A stretch of 64,000 nucleotides of DNA from Davidsoniella eucalypti (GCA_004009845.1 RMBW01000001.1:620001-684000); one strand, 5' to 3'; shown: positions 1 through 12,466, counted from the stretch's first letter. A program made the numbers and translations. The notes: generated from the letters alone by a model not told the origin.

Positions 1-1386
1 TAGGGTAGATGAACCAGTCATTGTTGGCATCCTTGTGGTGGTAGCAAGTGACCTGTTGTTGCTTAGAGCCTTCAGGATAAGTCTGTACGTGGGAGTGTAG
101 AAGACCACCACCATAGCCCATGTTCTTGATAGTGACACGCGAACCCAGCGCCAGCTCCAGGGGGCTTCCCTTGCCAACAGCGGTTCCCTTAAGGTTAGCC
201 TGGAAGAGAGAGCTCATCTGAGCATCACCAGGACCCGAGTGGCTCAGAATAGCAAAGTGCAACGCAAATGACAGTAGGTAGATTAGGAAGGGCACAATGA
301 TGAGACCCACGATACGAGCAGACAGGTGAGCACTCAGGACATGGGCGGGCATCTTGCGGTTGCCAAACTTGTGCCATAGGTCCTCGACAGTGTATAGACC
401 AACCATAGAGGTGACGAAGAGACCAACAAGCTTAACACTGCACACGCAACCAATGCTGATACCAGTCAACATCAGCCATAGGAACCATTCAGGCTCGAAA
501 GGGCGGTTGCGCTGGTTGTGGAACTTGGTCCAGCAAAGGACAGTAGCGACAGTGCCGCACAGCAGCATAGAGTCGAGAAGAATAAAACGGCTGATGGTGG
601 TGTAAGAGTTTTCGCACAGAACCATCAGAGCAACAAGCCAGATGGCAGGACGCTTGAAGTGCAACTCGCGGGCAGTCCAGTAGGCCATTGGAACGCACAC
701 GATGCCGAAAGCAGCGTTAAAGGCACGCATGAAAGTGTAGTTGACGTCATCGGGATATTTCTCTCCAGACTTGAAATCGAATGTACCATTATAGCCAGCC
801 AAGACGCCGGACAGGCCAACAAGCATCTTACCCAAAGGAGGGTGGACATCACTAGTAAAAGTTAGCACAAAGTTCAAAGTTTCGATAGTGTCAGGGTAAT
901 ATAAACGTACAAGTAGTATTCATGCTTGATGTAGTATGAACCAAACTTCCCGAAACTAGAAGTACACGTTAGCTTGACAATCATTGATGGCGGATCATTA
1001 GTATAGCACAACTTACTGAGCTTCATCCCAGGTAACGATGTTACTAATGCCAATCTTGTACAACCGAGTGAAACAAGCAAGCAAGAACAGCACAATGGGA
1101 GCCCAAACCCACTCATACTCGAAGACGGCGTCAAGACCGGACTTCTGTAATTATTGGTTAGCATATATGTTCTGCGGCTCGGCAAGGATTAGCCGGAGGC
1201 ACAATGGTATTGATGTGCGTAGATGCTGGATGTGTCTAGCTGACATACCTTGGGAGCACGCTTCTTCTTATCATCGACCACGGGGACATTAGGGATAGTA
1301 GCTTGTTCTCCCGAGGCGACGGGTCTCCTTCTTAGACCTTCGGCCAGGTCAGCGCCGGACGCCACGGCAGCCTTTCCGCTAGCCAT
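1..1386 (-). CDS. PMT2: Protein O-mannosyltransferase, PMT2 subfamily (3' part beyond window)
   Basis: ER membrane enzyme that transfers mannose from dolichyl-phosphate-mannose to Ser/Thr of secretory proteins. The ATG is at 1386 (MASGKAAVASG). Exons read 1386-1249, 1144-1017, 955-911 and 851 to beyond base 1; all junctions are GT-AG. Spliced, they give the hallmark WDEAHFGKFGSYYIKHEYYF followed by DVHPPLGKML, the conserved first luminal loop with its acidic residues. Several hydrophobic segments follow, then the start of the MIR region (GGGLLHSHVQTYPEGSKQQ). The LLHSHVQTYPEGS wording fits the Pmt2/PmtA subfamily better than Pmt1 or Pmt4; the family is certain, the subfamily is recalled rather than computed. 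The open frame runs off the left edge, so the C-terminal half is missing. Pmt2 proteins normally work as a heterodimer with Pmt1. Confidence 0.9.
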
Positions 1387-3644
1387 GACGGCGGACAATT
1401 ATGTATGGGAGGGTTGAGTTGGTATTTTACGCGATCAATTGCGCGTCAGTATCGGTGAATATTAGATCAGGTTCGAAGATGCAGGAAGCCTAGTCAGTTA
1501 CGACGAGGGGCGAGCTCGACAAGGCGTCTGCAATGGAATGGGTCGAGAAATGAAGAGAATCGGGTAAAGGAACGGTAGTAATTCTAGAGATTGGACGAGT
1601 TATGGAAACGAACTCAAAAGTGATTCGAATAAAGAAAAAGGAAGAAAAGAAAAGAAAATAAGGTAACGGAACGGGAAAATTAAAAGTAAAAAAGTACGTG
1701 GTAAAAAGAAAAGAAGAAAATACGGCTGAAGCTCTAGCATATAACAGCAGTGGTTAGTTCGGCTGTGTGTTCAGGCTACGAGACACCGAATCAGCAAGCA
1801 CCACCAAAGAACAAAGAACAGGTGTCTACAAAATGCTGGAATCAGCAAAGAAAGCGCCGCGTGAAGAAAAACGAAGCTAAAAGGATAATATGCCAAATCA
1901 AGGGCAGAAACACGAAATGAGGAAGGGAAGAAACAGATCTATTGAATTAACGAAGAATGAGTCTCTATATTTTTTCAGACAAGACAGCCAGTTGCTTGCT
2001 AGACAAATTGGAGGTCGCAACAAACTGAGCTACTAGTAAAGCTTTGTTGGTTGACAAGCTCGAAATGCGGCGGCTTAATTAAGGAGCCATCCCGATGTCG
2101 AAGCTTCATGAATTGTGGAAACCAGCCTGCCACAGCCCCAACCAAGCTACCAAATCACTGGAGCTTGGCTAGCTACTACACACATAGTATACTAATAGTA
2201 CAATAGTACATACATATATGTAGAATACGCCCTACAACAATAGTTGTATTCATATACCAAGCCGCAACTGCATAGTGTACATCGTATACAAATATAGCAA
2301 ATGCTATGCCTACTACACTGTAATGAATGAACTAATCATGGTGCGTATGCAGCCATTTGCATCCTGCAGCGTGCTGTGGGCAACATGCAAGGTCGTATTA
2401 TAAACCTTGGTTGGCTTAGCATCTGGATCGTGCCGTAGGAGATGCCACCTAAGCTTGACCCTGATTTGAGCAATCCTCTGTTCTCATTGTTCGTCAGTTC
2501 AACGCTTGCTACATCAAGGCCTGGGCAACGAACCCTAGGCATAAAGGCGCCAGGGTAGGTGACACTGCTAACCCTAGTCTCGAATCAACAAACTGATGCT
2601 TCAGTTCAGCTGTCCGCAGCTGATGACCAGCTGCCGCTAGCCTCGGAAAATAACAAATTCCGTCAGCTCTATAAAGACGTTGACCGCTGTGCTAAAGACT
2701 TAATCAAGACTTGTACTGTAGTGCTGGGCCCCGCCAATAAACTTAAGAAGGTGAAGTTGAGCATAGGCGCAAATAAACCAACGCTATGAACCTTGTAATA
2801 TCACATGTTGGAAATAGCATTTACCTGCTCTGTCTGGCGAAATCGGTGGCCGTGTCGAGGGCCGCGAGTCCCAAGTAGCGCACCAGGTCACTAGTCGGAA
2901 TATGGGCACGAGCTTTCGTTTGACTTGTGTCATTTGTTTAAAAGCCAGCCGTCGTGCCCTTTCCAGGCACAGAAGAGGAAGAGGTTGTTTTTGACTCCTG
3001 ACCACTGCCGTTTTTGTTTTTGTTTCCTTCATGTCCAATCAGAGCCTTGGCGCAACATAACCTCCCACTCTCCACCAGTCAAAGGTGTCTTGGAAAAAGT
3101 AAAATATACCCGTACACCTGGCACTAGCTCTGCTCTACTGTGGTAGTTGTCGATGCGCTGCTGCGACGCTATCTAGTTGCCGTTATATATCCTTCTGGGT
3201 TTCTGCCGTCTCTCGGTCCTCCACACCATCAGCATCACGATCATCATATCTTTTCTGTAACTGTTTTAACTGTCCATTTTTCTTTAGTCGTTCCCGGTGC
3301 ATTTGTTTCTACTGTTTCCTCCGTCCTTGTTTACCAATCAGCCGGCCAAGTCCATGCGTCTCTGCCTCCCACACTACCTAACTTGAGAGATCACCCATCA
3401 CCGCCACACTTGAGCCGAGCCTCGTGTCCGTCCGTTTACATAACCGCGAACTGTGCTCCTTTTCTATCCTGTGATCTTCGTCAAGACCAGCCTGTTTTCT
3501 CGCTTTGTCTGGTTACTTCCATCCCAACCGGCCGCGGGACTTGCTGTATTGTCAATGCAGCGCGGGATAGTATACGTCCGGTATTGGCCTTGATATCACG
3601 CGCTACTAGGTCATTCGGGCCCCATTGCTTTTATTTAAACTACC
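1387..3644. other. Intergenic region between divergent PMT2 and CHY/RING genes
   Basis: No gene is supported here. 1400-1740 is the likely PMT2 leader and promoter, purine-rich on the + strand (repeated gaaaag-type runs). 2160-2330 is AT-rich with short TATA/ATACATA runs. 2900-3640 is pyrimidine-rich with several short upstream ATG frames and looks like the long promoter/5' leader of the gene at 3645. A 76-codon frame at 2559-2789 has no recognisable domain and starts without an ATG. Confidence 0.6.
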
Positions 3645-6097
3645 ATGTCGTCCCTAGTTTCCGACTTCATCATTAACCCTGTCCTTCGACAAGCCCGACG
3701 GATCTCTGAGATTTCTCGACCCTCAACGGCCCATCTTGACAACGATCTTGCTCATAAAATCATAGAGTCACCATTAGACTATCCGGAACACCGAGTTGGC
3801 ACACGACCTGGCACCATTGAGACAATCCCGCCTTCAAACCTTCCGGGCGCCGAAGCACCCGCTGATAGTACCAGTGCCCTACATCAGCCCACTATTGGCG
3901 TTTCTAACCCCACGCTACCATTGCCGCATGCACTTCTTCCACGCTCACAACACTCTCTCAGAGCCCAAAGAAGTCTTGGCGACCACGGCTCCGATCACGA
4001 TTTCGACCACGGCTCCGAAATGGCTTCTCGGCCTTCCTCGCCCCAGCCCGAGGCACAGAATTTGACTGGCTCCAAGGAGCTACCTGAGGATGACGGCATG
4101 AGTGAGATGCGCACCCGGATCCGTGAAATCCAAGAATCGGGCGCCTCTCTTTCTGAAAAGGGAAAGCTACTACACGAAACCCTGATGAAAAGTCATCTTG
4201 ACATTAGGGCCAGTGCTACTGCTGATTCCCCCACCTTGAGTGACTCTTTACAACCACGCATAATCCAGTTTCACAAGAAGCTCGCTGTACCTTCACATCT
4301 ATCTGTCGGCCCACTCAGCACCTCGTTGGCTGGACTCAAGTTCTGGAACCAAGAAGACTCCAACGAAACCTTCAGCCTCACAGAAAGCGATATCACCCCT
4401 TCTTTCTACGCTCCTTCCGAGGAAGAGGAGCCTGTCATTGGATGCAAGCATTACCGTCGCAATGTCAAGCTACAATGCTCAACATGTAGCAAATGGTATA
4501 CTTGCAGAATCTGCCATGATGCTAATGAAGATCATGAGCTTCAACGTAGAGAAACGAAGAATATGCTCTGTATGCTATGCGCCTGTCCTCAACGAGCCTC
4601 TGATACCTGCGTGAACTGTGGTGTTTCTGCTGCTAGATACTATTGTAATGTCTGCAAGCTATGGGAGAACCGACCTAATAAGTCCATATATCACTGTAAC
4701 GACTGTGGTATATGTCGCAAGGGCGACGGTCTCGGCAAGGACTTTTTCCATTGCAAGGTAAATAATTGATCTATCACACACATCAAATCCTCTTTAATTT
4801 CTATACATACTAACAATATCGGTAGACATGCAATGTTTGTATGAGCACAGCAATCGAGTATTCACACAAGTGTATAGAACGAGCCACCGATTGCAATTGT
4901 CCTATCTGTGAGGATTATCTCTTCACTTCACGAAAGACTGTTGTCTTCATGAAGTGCGGCCATAGCATCCACAAGAACTGCCATGATCGTTATATCCAAA
5001 GCGGAAGCTTCAAGTGCCCTTTATGTCATAAAGCAATTGTAAACACACAGGCAATATTTCGGTCCATTGATCTTGCTATCGAACAACAGCCTATGCCTGA
5101 AGAATATAAAGACACTCGGGCTCTAATCTCATGTCATGAGTGTACTACTCGGACTACCGTCCCGTTCCATTGGCTTGGGCTCAAATGTGGCTTATGCCTT
5201 TCATACAATACCTTTCTCCTCGAGACCATCAACCCACCTCCCCAGCCCCAGTATAGACCAGCACCGCTTATTCAATCAGCATCAGCAGCCCAGCTGGCAT
5301 CTCTCATCGGTTTGCAGGAGATCTCTGCGATACCCATCCAGACTCAGGCAGACGACTCACGACATACCTCTCATGAAACACCCACCTCTGTATCTACCCT
5401 AGATGATACCCATAACGCTCTTCTTGAAGAGTCCATTGGGGCCCCACGAGATTTGCCATCTTCAGGGACTGACGTGCCCAATACCAATGCAAACGGCAGC
5501 AGCCATACAACAGCCGTAGACTCTTCAGTTTCCCCACCAGAGTCAAGTAATCCAGTGCCAACTATTCCTTCTACGGTTCATTCACGGCCCCCCATTCAAG
5601 AGCTAGATGCTGAAAGTGTGGAAAGATTCCTACAACAGTTTGATCAAGAGTCTGACCAGGATATTCTTCACTTTTGGGACAACGAAGAAAACCCTTCTGT
5701 CGGAGTAGGCACTCTTACTCGCAACGCACTTACGACGCTACAACAAGCACTCCAGAATAATATCCTAGATACTGATGATCCGACAGGTGTTGCAGCCATG
5801 ACGCGAAACGCTATCAACTCACTGCAACAAGCGCTCCAGAACAGACTTGAAGGTAATTCTGACAGTGCCAGAGTTTCCAGTGTCACTCGTAATGCTCTCA
5901 CTACTCTTCATCAGGCTCTACACGGTGTTATTGTCGATAGTGATCACGAAAGTGCAGGAAATGGTAGTGGTGACCATTCACATAATGAGGATTCCGATGC
6001 AGCATATGACGATGATGATGACAGTAGTAGTGTTGCCAATTCTCTTTTCGCCTACGAGGAACCGGAAGATGACATTGTTCTGTTTGGGCATCGTTGA
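3645..6097 (+). CDS. CHY zinc-finger and RING-finger protein (probable E3 ubiquitin ligase, Pirh2/RCHY1 type)
   Basis: Two exons, 3645-4757 and 4826-6097, joined in phase 0 (FFHCK then TCNVCMS) across a 68 nt intron, give about 794 aa. Residues 1-260 are Ser/Pro-rich and probably disordered. The CHY zinc finger starts near residue 265 (GCKHYRRNVKLQC) and is followed by the CTCHY segment (CNVCKLWENRP, CNDCGICRKGDG, FFHCKTCNVC). A C3HC4-type RING runs at about 396-438 (CPICEDYLF, CGHSIHKNCHDRYI, CPLC). A further CxxC-type pair follows (CHECTT...CGLC). Three exact-period 28-residue repeats lie at about 669-752, before an acidic tail (YDDDDDSSS). In animals this domain order marks ubiquitin ligases such as RCHY1; the substrate here is unknown. 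The splice site falls inside the zinc region, so it must be used for a working protein. Confidence 0.9.
5717..5968 (+). repeat. Three 28-codon tandem repeats inside the CHY/RING gene
   Basis: Units start at 5717, 5801 and 5885, exactly 84 nt apart. Each begins TRNA(L/I) and contains TTLQQALQN, NSLQQALQN or TTLHQALHG, followed by an acidic, Asp-rich spacer. The pattern suggests an amphipathic helix repeated three times. The units have diverged at the DNA level, so the duplication is not recent. Confidence 0.85.
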
Positions 6098-6485
6098 AAT
6101 ACCGTCATGTTCGGAATCTCGTGATTAAATATTCATAGGCAGTATACGTCAGACTGACCTTAGAACAATCACTATTTCAATACGGATCATATGCGTATAG
6201 TTCTGCTTTCCTGTCTACCGGATCATCTTTCCCCGTTCATTGTCATTGTTAAGCATCAAGTAGATTCATCGTGGAGGATAACAGAGTGACTCCTATAGCC
6301 TTTTTTTCTTGCTCTCCTTTCATATACTAGTATTATAAATTGACACCTAATATCAAATCATTATTATTTCCAACTACTTATTATCTATTTCTCCAAAATG
6401 GGTATCGTTCCAAGTGCTCTTGAGATGTAAGATCATGCTACCAATCAACAGCAAGGCATATAAATAGCCAAGTCATAGCGGTGGT

Positions 6486-6854
6486 TCATCTTCTACGCGC
6501 AGCCATTTGCTGTTCAACTGAGTACTTTTCTTCTCTGAGCTTCTGTATGACATTCTAGAGTATTGTGTATTAGCATACGATATGCGCCAACTTGACATAT
6601 GACATGATGCTTACTGCGAGAGCTTCAGGGTTAACTCCGTTCTCAATCATAGAGATACAAATCGATAGACCGCGTCTATCTAGTTGACAGTTCTAGACAT
6701 ATCACACCGGTTAATTTAAGTTATATCCCCTAATGATTGTTGATTATACGCAAGACACATGAAAACACACCAAGATAGTTGAGATCTCATGCAAGATATC
6801 GACAGCTTGCTGTGCAGAAGCTTGTTTATCAGACCGATCATCGGATGGCGCCAT
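6486..6854 (-). CDS. MZT1: Mitotic-spindle organizing protein 1 (MOZART1), gamma-tubulin complex subunit
   Basis: A very short gene in three exons: 6854-6771, 6692-6615 and 6554-6486, joined in phase 0 by GT-AG introns of 78 and 60 nt, giving 76 aa. The product starts MAPSDDRSDKQASAQQAVDI and has the Mzt1 core: AVDILHEISTIL, then NCQLDRRGLSICISMIENGV and NPEALANVIQKLREE. Length and the L-x-x-G-L-S-I-x-x-x-x-x-E-x-G-V-N-P-E-A-L pattern match the family. Mzt1 binds the N-terminal regions of gamma-tubulin complex proteins and helps recruit the complex to spindle pole bodies. No exon is long enough to show as an open reading frame, so automated annotation could miss it. It lies tail-to-tail with the CHY/RING gene and head-to-head with the MNN9-like gene. 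Confidence 0.9.
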
Positions 6855-8578
6855 GCTTTTACAATTTAGTAACGTTAGTGGTAGTGGCTATGATCAAAGA
6901 AGTTGTGGTTGTATTGGATATATAGTGTCTCCTTGTGATTATACTCCTATAGTGATGTATTATTCCAAGCGAAAACGCGACTCGATTGATCCGCATAACA
7001 TCAATGATTGTACAGGGATTGGATGACTAAACATAGGGTTAGTACAAACCCTGAACTATTGGGGATGGCCTTTTGTCTATTCTGACTTTTTTTTTTTGTA
7101 AGGAACAGGTTGTAATTCAGCTGCGACGAAATGTTATGGAAAAGCCGCATGAGAACAATTCTTGCAGGAACGTCTTCATCAGAAAGTGTAAAGTTGTATA
7201 TGGATATCCAAGTGTTGCGTGCTTTATCTACTACTGCGATGAGGGATTATGCCTACCCATGTAATGTGATACACATATCTGTATGTGTTCGCATATATAC
7301 ATATGGTACAGAGCAGAAGCGTCGTATGATCTTAGTGATTTAGGTAGACGTTAAATATAATCAAATCAAGTATAGAGCAGAAATAGAGTTCGGACACGAA
7401 CGTGAGAGGCATTACGTCGGATCGCTCATCCCGTACTAGAGGTGGTTTATATGATCCCTGCGTTTATTTTGCATTCCACAACATGCAGTGCGGAGTACAA
7501 GTGCCATTATCGAAGATTCATCTAGTCCCCTATCTTTATTCTGTCTTATGCGCGGCTGAGAGCGGTGTTAGTAGTCAAATGTCGATGATGAGCGGAAAAT
7601 TAGTGGCAGTGCAGTTCAAGATACACAGTATTCAATATAGTGCGTAGCAAAGAGCAGCTAGTAAGGAGAAGCGGTGCTGTCTACAACTATATGGGTTAGG
7701 TTGACTGGTTGTCAATTTAGTCTCAAGCGATAGGCTTCTGGAAGGCGTTTCTAGTGAGATGCGAGCGAAATCCACTTTCAGAATTGAAAAAAGATTCCCT
7801 CCGGGGACTCCTTTGTGTTTAGGTGTCCATTGGGCGGCTGCATTATAATGTAGTGCTAAGTGGGCAGTGGGTAGTATTTCGGGAGCTTCTTTTTAGGAAA
7901 CTTGGCAACAAGGCACGCCTGGGTGACCTTGAACTTTATCTTCTTTTCGCTCATATTTCCACCTCCCGGCATACGAGCAGCAAAATTCTTATTCTCGTTT
8001 ACTTTATTTCTGGTCCTTTTCTTCTCTTTTATTTCTTTTTGTGCTCTTCTCCCTTTCCTCTCCCCGTCTATCTTGCTTGCCTCCTCGCACTCTATTGCCC
8101 GTTGGCTTCACCAAATACAGCCACATCCTCGTCCTAAAAAATACCAGCCGCCTGACTGGCATCTCGTATCTTGTGCTGGCATATCTACCGCGCAGATTCC
8201 CGTATCGGCTTTTTTGACGGCTCCCTTTATTTAGATCGCTTGCATTGTTTTCGCTGATCGCGTGTCGTGCATCCGACTGACGTTAAGGCTTTGCTTCAAG
8301 TGACCCTTCGATTCGACCTATCCTTGCCATATACAATCAATTCATTGACGAGAACAATAAGAACAAACCCTTTGCCAGAAGCTTGGCGTTATTTTTACCC
8401 GAACCCGAGTTGAGTCGTGCTGCTTTTTAATCTGCGAGCTCGAACCAGATATTATCATCATCACCCAGACATTAAATTATACCGCACCCTTAACCCGACT
8501 TCTGTACCACAGGATTCGACGACTGTCTTTCACCGTCATCATTACCGCTCCATATACACATCGACCACATATCTCGCA
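6855..8578. other. Intergenic region between MZT1 and the MNN9-like gene
   Basis: No gene is supported. A T-run lies at about 7087-7096, and a LINE A tail relic at about 7320-7369 (listed separately). 7970-8570 is strongly pyrimidine-rich and is probably the promoter and long 5' leader of the mannosyltransferase. Frames at 7402-7647 and 7823-8234 show no recognisable protein features. Confidence 0.55.
7320..7369 (+). repeat. LINE A 3'-terminal relic
   Basis: The stretch cgtcgtatgatcttagtgat, followed by ttaggtagacgttaaatata and atcaaatcaag, matches the reverse complement of the 3' ends at about 30668-30720 and 33319-33375. It stops in the short AATCA-type tail that ends this family. Only the last ~50 bp are recognisable, so it is a dead, heavily 5'-truncated copy. 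Its 3' end points to the right. Confidence 0.75.
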
Positions 8579-10134
8579 ATGTTGCTTCCTAAAGATAGAA
8601 TCAATTGGAAGTCGGCGCAGGCTAGAGTGCCCGGCAAGGCTCTGCTACATCAGCTCACCCGGCCCCGTTCACTATTATTACTGGGTATCGGATGCTTTTT
8701 AATAGTAGCATGGCAAGGCGCGAGGTCGTCTGCTAGAGAAATGCAGAGGTTCGTACTCGTCAAACATCGTTGCGCGCCATTGGTGCTGGGGCACCATGTT
8801 ATCTAACCAATTGCCTCACTAAACAGATTCTACTGCTGGGGGCCTTCCACCCCTCCTACCGAGATGTCCATCAACGATCAAATATCATGGAGTCAACATC
8901 AACAGACGCCTGTTGTCTTCAACCACCACGCTCCCATCGAGATCAATGACACTACCATTTTCAACATCAACCTGAATAATATCAAGTCCACGAAGCAGGC
9001 TATCGCGAACGAAGAGCGTGTGCTCCTCTTGACACCCCTCAAGGATGCCGCGCCCTACCTATCCAAGTACTTTGAGCTTCTTACTGCCTTATCCTACCCC
9101 CACAACCTCATCGACCTCGGCTTCCTGATCTCCGATTCCAGTGACGAGACATTGGCTATCCTCGCTACCGAGTTGGAGCGTGTTCAGTCTTCCCCCGACC
9201 TGTCCATTCCTTTCCGCAGTGCTACTATCGTGCAAAAGGACTTTGGCTTCCACCTAAGCCAGAGTGTCGAAGAACGTCACTCGTTCGAGGCACAAGGCCC
9301 GCGTCGTATGGCTATGGGCAAGGCCAGAAACTACCTCTTGTCTGCCACGCTTAAGTCTGACCATTCCTGGGTTTACTGGCGCGACGCTGATATCGTTGAG
9401 AGCCCTAAGGCTGTCATTGAGGATTTCATTGCGCACGACCGCGATATTCTGGTTCCCAGTAAGTAGTAACTTTGAAAATATCAACGGTAACCGATAGCAT
9501 TGTTACGCTGTAATAATTTGCATATACTATTGCCATGTAGTTGCTCAAGTGCCGTTTATATATACTAACAGTCGTATAGACATCTGGTTCCACCGTTACC
9601 GGGACGGAAAAGACATTGAAGGTCGCTGTAAGTGACACAGTCCTTGATCAACGTGCATAATACAACACAAGGTTTTCCAGGACACTATGCTAACAAGCTT
9701 ACAGTTGACTACAACTCTTGGGTCGAATCAGACACTGGCCGCAAACTATCGCTAAGCCTGGACCGCGACGTCGTTTTGGCTGAGGGTAAGACTCTCTAGT
9801 CCACCATAGTATGCTCTTGTTTGCTACTTTACTAACACTTGTTTCCATAGGTTACAAGCAGTATAAGACTGGCCGCACCTACATGGCCCGCATGGGTGAT
9901 TGGCGTAAGGATAAGGATGAGGAGCTTGAGCTTGATGGCATCGGTGGTGTCAACATTCTCGTCAAGGCTGATGTGCATCGCTCCGGTATCAACTTCCCCG
10001 CGTATCCCTTTGAAAACCAAGCCGAAACTGAGGGCTTCGCCAAGATGGCCAAGCGTGCTGGCTACGGAGTTTGGGGTCTGCCCAACTACGTCGTATGGCA
10101 TATTGATACCGAAGAGAAGGCTGGTAACGCATAA
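8579..10134 (+). CDS. Mannan polymerase subunit, Mnn9/Anp1/Van1 family (GT62 alpha-1,6-mannosyltransferase)
   Basis: Golgi type II membrane glycosyltransferase that extends the outer mannan backbone of N-glycans. Exons: 8579-8748, 8827-9458, 9580-9627, 9705-9785 and 9851-10134, all GT-AG. A single membrane anchor (SLLLLGIGCFLIVAW) lies at about residues 31-45. The stem continues FYCWGPSTPPTEM. The catalytic domain has VLLLTPLKDAAPYLSKYFEL, the metal-binding WRDADIVESP (DxD-type) and ILVPNIWFHRYRDG, and ends in KRAGYGVWGLPNYVVWHID, a strong family signature. Anp1, Van1 and Mnn9 are close paralogues; this looks most like Mnn9, but I would want a tree before using the symbol. It shares its upstream region with divergent MZT1. 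Confidence 0.9.
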
Positions 10135-11505
10135 AAAAAAGGGACGTCAAAGACGATGACTCGGTTTTCTATGAGAACTGGGAATACCACTTTTTCTATT
10201 TTGAGCAGCTTACGGGTCATTGCCAGTTTGTCCGTTTGGTGTGCAGACATCACTTGTCCATCTTGTCATCGCTTCTTTTCTTGTCTTTTTTTTTCTCTCT
10301 TGATTTACTTTTCTTTACATGCATCTTTTTTCCTCCCTTTTTCTTTATCCAACCGTACGCATTTAACGTCTACCTATCATTATCTCTCTCAGCTTCCTTT
10401 CCTAAATTTCAACTGGCTTATAACTAACTACTAGCCTTCTATCATAAGGCTCTGTTTTTCCTTCTGTCTGGACGTGATCTTTGGATATCATAGGTTTCCT
10501 TCTATCATTCCCGTTCTCCTTGCCTATGTTGGTTTACCTATTAAAAGCAGTTTGTTCCTCTTCCTAGTCATTATATTTCTATCTTGTCTTGATACTTTTT
10601 CTTGATCAGTATAGGTGACTCAAATGTGTAACCTACTTGAATCTTCGTAGCACAATTGTTGGTTCTTCTTTGCCCTTTTTGACTTCTCGGCCTTGAATTG
10701 ACATGCTTTCTTGTTTTATTATTCTTTTTTGGTATATATTATACAATTGAGTGATTTGGAGGTACAATCTTCTCTTTGCCATTGAAATATAACTTTACCT
10801 GTAGGTATCAATATAACTAGTGTTGCATCATCTCATACTTATCTTATTGACTGAACTATTGTGGTATATGATGATTGATGAAATACTGGAATATGGAAAT
10901 GGACTTCGCGGGCCTATGTAGGAGAGACGGTTTGTGGTTTAAGATAGTGCATGGTCATGAGTATCTGTATGCTGGTATAGCTAAAATTGATGATTATCAT
11001 AACTGTATTTTAAGTGATTGTACTATGACGAATATGGCAGAAACCATCGAATCTTACTATCTTGTACCGAGGGATATTCATGTCACACTATCATCGTTTA
11101 AATGTATCAGCGTAGGAGAGATGAACACAATTTCTATGTGTTTCGCTTCTTTTGTTACCTTATTGAGATACAATTTCTAGGCTTCTGTCTCTTTTAGTCT
11201 TTGTTGTTTCGATTTCGAAAATGATGTTACAGTCGCTGTTTCTTATTTGAACTTCCCAAGGTCAAGAGACAATGATGTGAAGAGGAATTGGTAGTAAGTG
11301 TAAAAGAAGACTGATAGAAATGGGAATGCTAGTAATAGTACGATAAGAAAGAAAGTGAAAAGAGGGATTGCAAGAATTGACCAGTAATGAAGTCAGAGTA
11401 GCAAGTAGTAGGCGAAGATGTAGATGAATTTGGTATTTGAAACAAGACGAAGACCGGAAGGGAAAAGACGTTATTACAAGAAAAAGGTTATGACAATATG
11501 CAAAT
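10135..11505. other. Intergenic region, convergent 3' ends
   Basis: Region between the convergent MNN9-like and QCR7 genes. 10250-10800 is T-rich and is likely 3' UTR and terminator sequence of the upstream gene. The 101-codon frame at 10875-11180 has no family features and unconvincing composition, so I do not call it. Confidence 0.5.
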
Positions 11506-12466
11506 TTAGTGGCTCTTGATAACCTCCATGGTGTCAAGGTTTTTGCGCTCAGCAATCTCGGCACGGATGTCGTTGATGATGGGCTCTAGGTAGGGCATGT
11601 CCTGGAAAAGTCAAAGATATTAGTTTATGGAACCATGAGTCGTGAGCTGACGTTGTAGTCAAAATAAAAAAATAAAAGACAAGTGTTTCTTACATCCTCG
11701 GGCTTGGTCCAGTCGGCCTTAGGAAGTAGCTTGTGCTGGTAGCTGCACTGGACGGCACGGCGGATACGGTAGATGCGGTCGTAGTAGTCCTTCTCGGACA
11801 GGCGCTTCAGAGCCAGCTGGACAACCTCGTTCTCCTCCTCCCACAGGTCATCGGCCCTAGTGTAGTGAAGATGGTTAGCATGTTGCTCGCTTGGACCGAA
11901 GATCTGCATGCGTGGTTCGAGCATTGAGGTTGAGTTTCTGGCCCTGCAGCTTCTAGTTCGGAATCGGAGTAAGGCATGAGGTTTTCGGTGATCCCGCATT
12001 ACCCCGAAGTGTATATATCGGGTGAAAGGACGTTGATCTTAGACGACTGGTGAGAGCCCATTGGCACAAGAAAAAGAGACACAAATATCACAATTGGCAT
12101 GGAATATCTGTTTTCCATTCGTTCAATAGCAATAGATAATCAATTACCGACAATTGGACACTGTCTGGCTTCATAGGCTATATGGGCTGGGTTGTCCCGC
12201 TTTGGTGATAGTTACCAATCGGAGTCGCGTTCGGGTGCGTTCGAGAGGTGGGGAGAGTCGAATCGTAGTGGCAAGATGCAGGATTCGAAACCAACTGGGC
12301 TCGGGATCGACGATCACGGATGCTGATATCGTTGTTGAGGCGGTTCTACTCACTTCAGACCCATCTGGCGGTAGCCCTGGGCTTTGCCATACCACTGAGC
12401 AACGGGAGTCAGGGCACGCAGCAACCAGGGGCGCTCAATTACGAACTTGGCGGCACTCAGAGTCAT
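11506..12466 (-). CDS. QCR7: Ubiquinol-cytochrome c reductase subunit 7 (complex III, 14 kDa subunit)
   Basis: Nuclear-encoded subunit on the matrix side of respiratory complex III. Exons: 12466-12354, 11856-11694 and 11601-11506, giving 123 aa, the family's usual size. The product begins MTLSAAKFVIERPWLLRALT and continues APVAQ-like PVAQWYGKAQGYRQMGLK. Across intron 1 it joins ADDLWEEENEVVQLALKRL, then YYDRIYRIRRAVQCSYQHKL and LPKADWTKPEDDMPYLEPII. The match to the Qcr7 pattern (LAGYKKLGLKFDDL, YRIIRAHQ, DVPYLLPYI) is clear. Intron 1 is 497 nt, far longer than any other intron in the window. I checked that splicing 12354 to 11856 restores a perfect Lys codon. No extra exon or RNA gene was recognised in the intron. 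Confidence 0.92.

Noticed and set aside
3140..3676. 178-codon frame overlapping the start of the CHY/RING gene
   Set aside because: Composition follows the C/T-rich leader, it overlaps the real ATG in another frame, and it has no family features.
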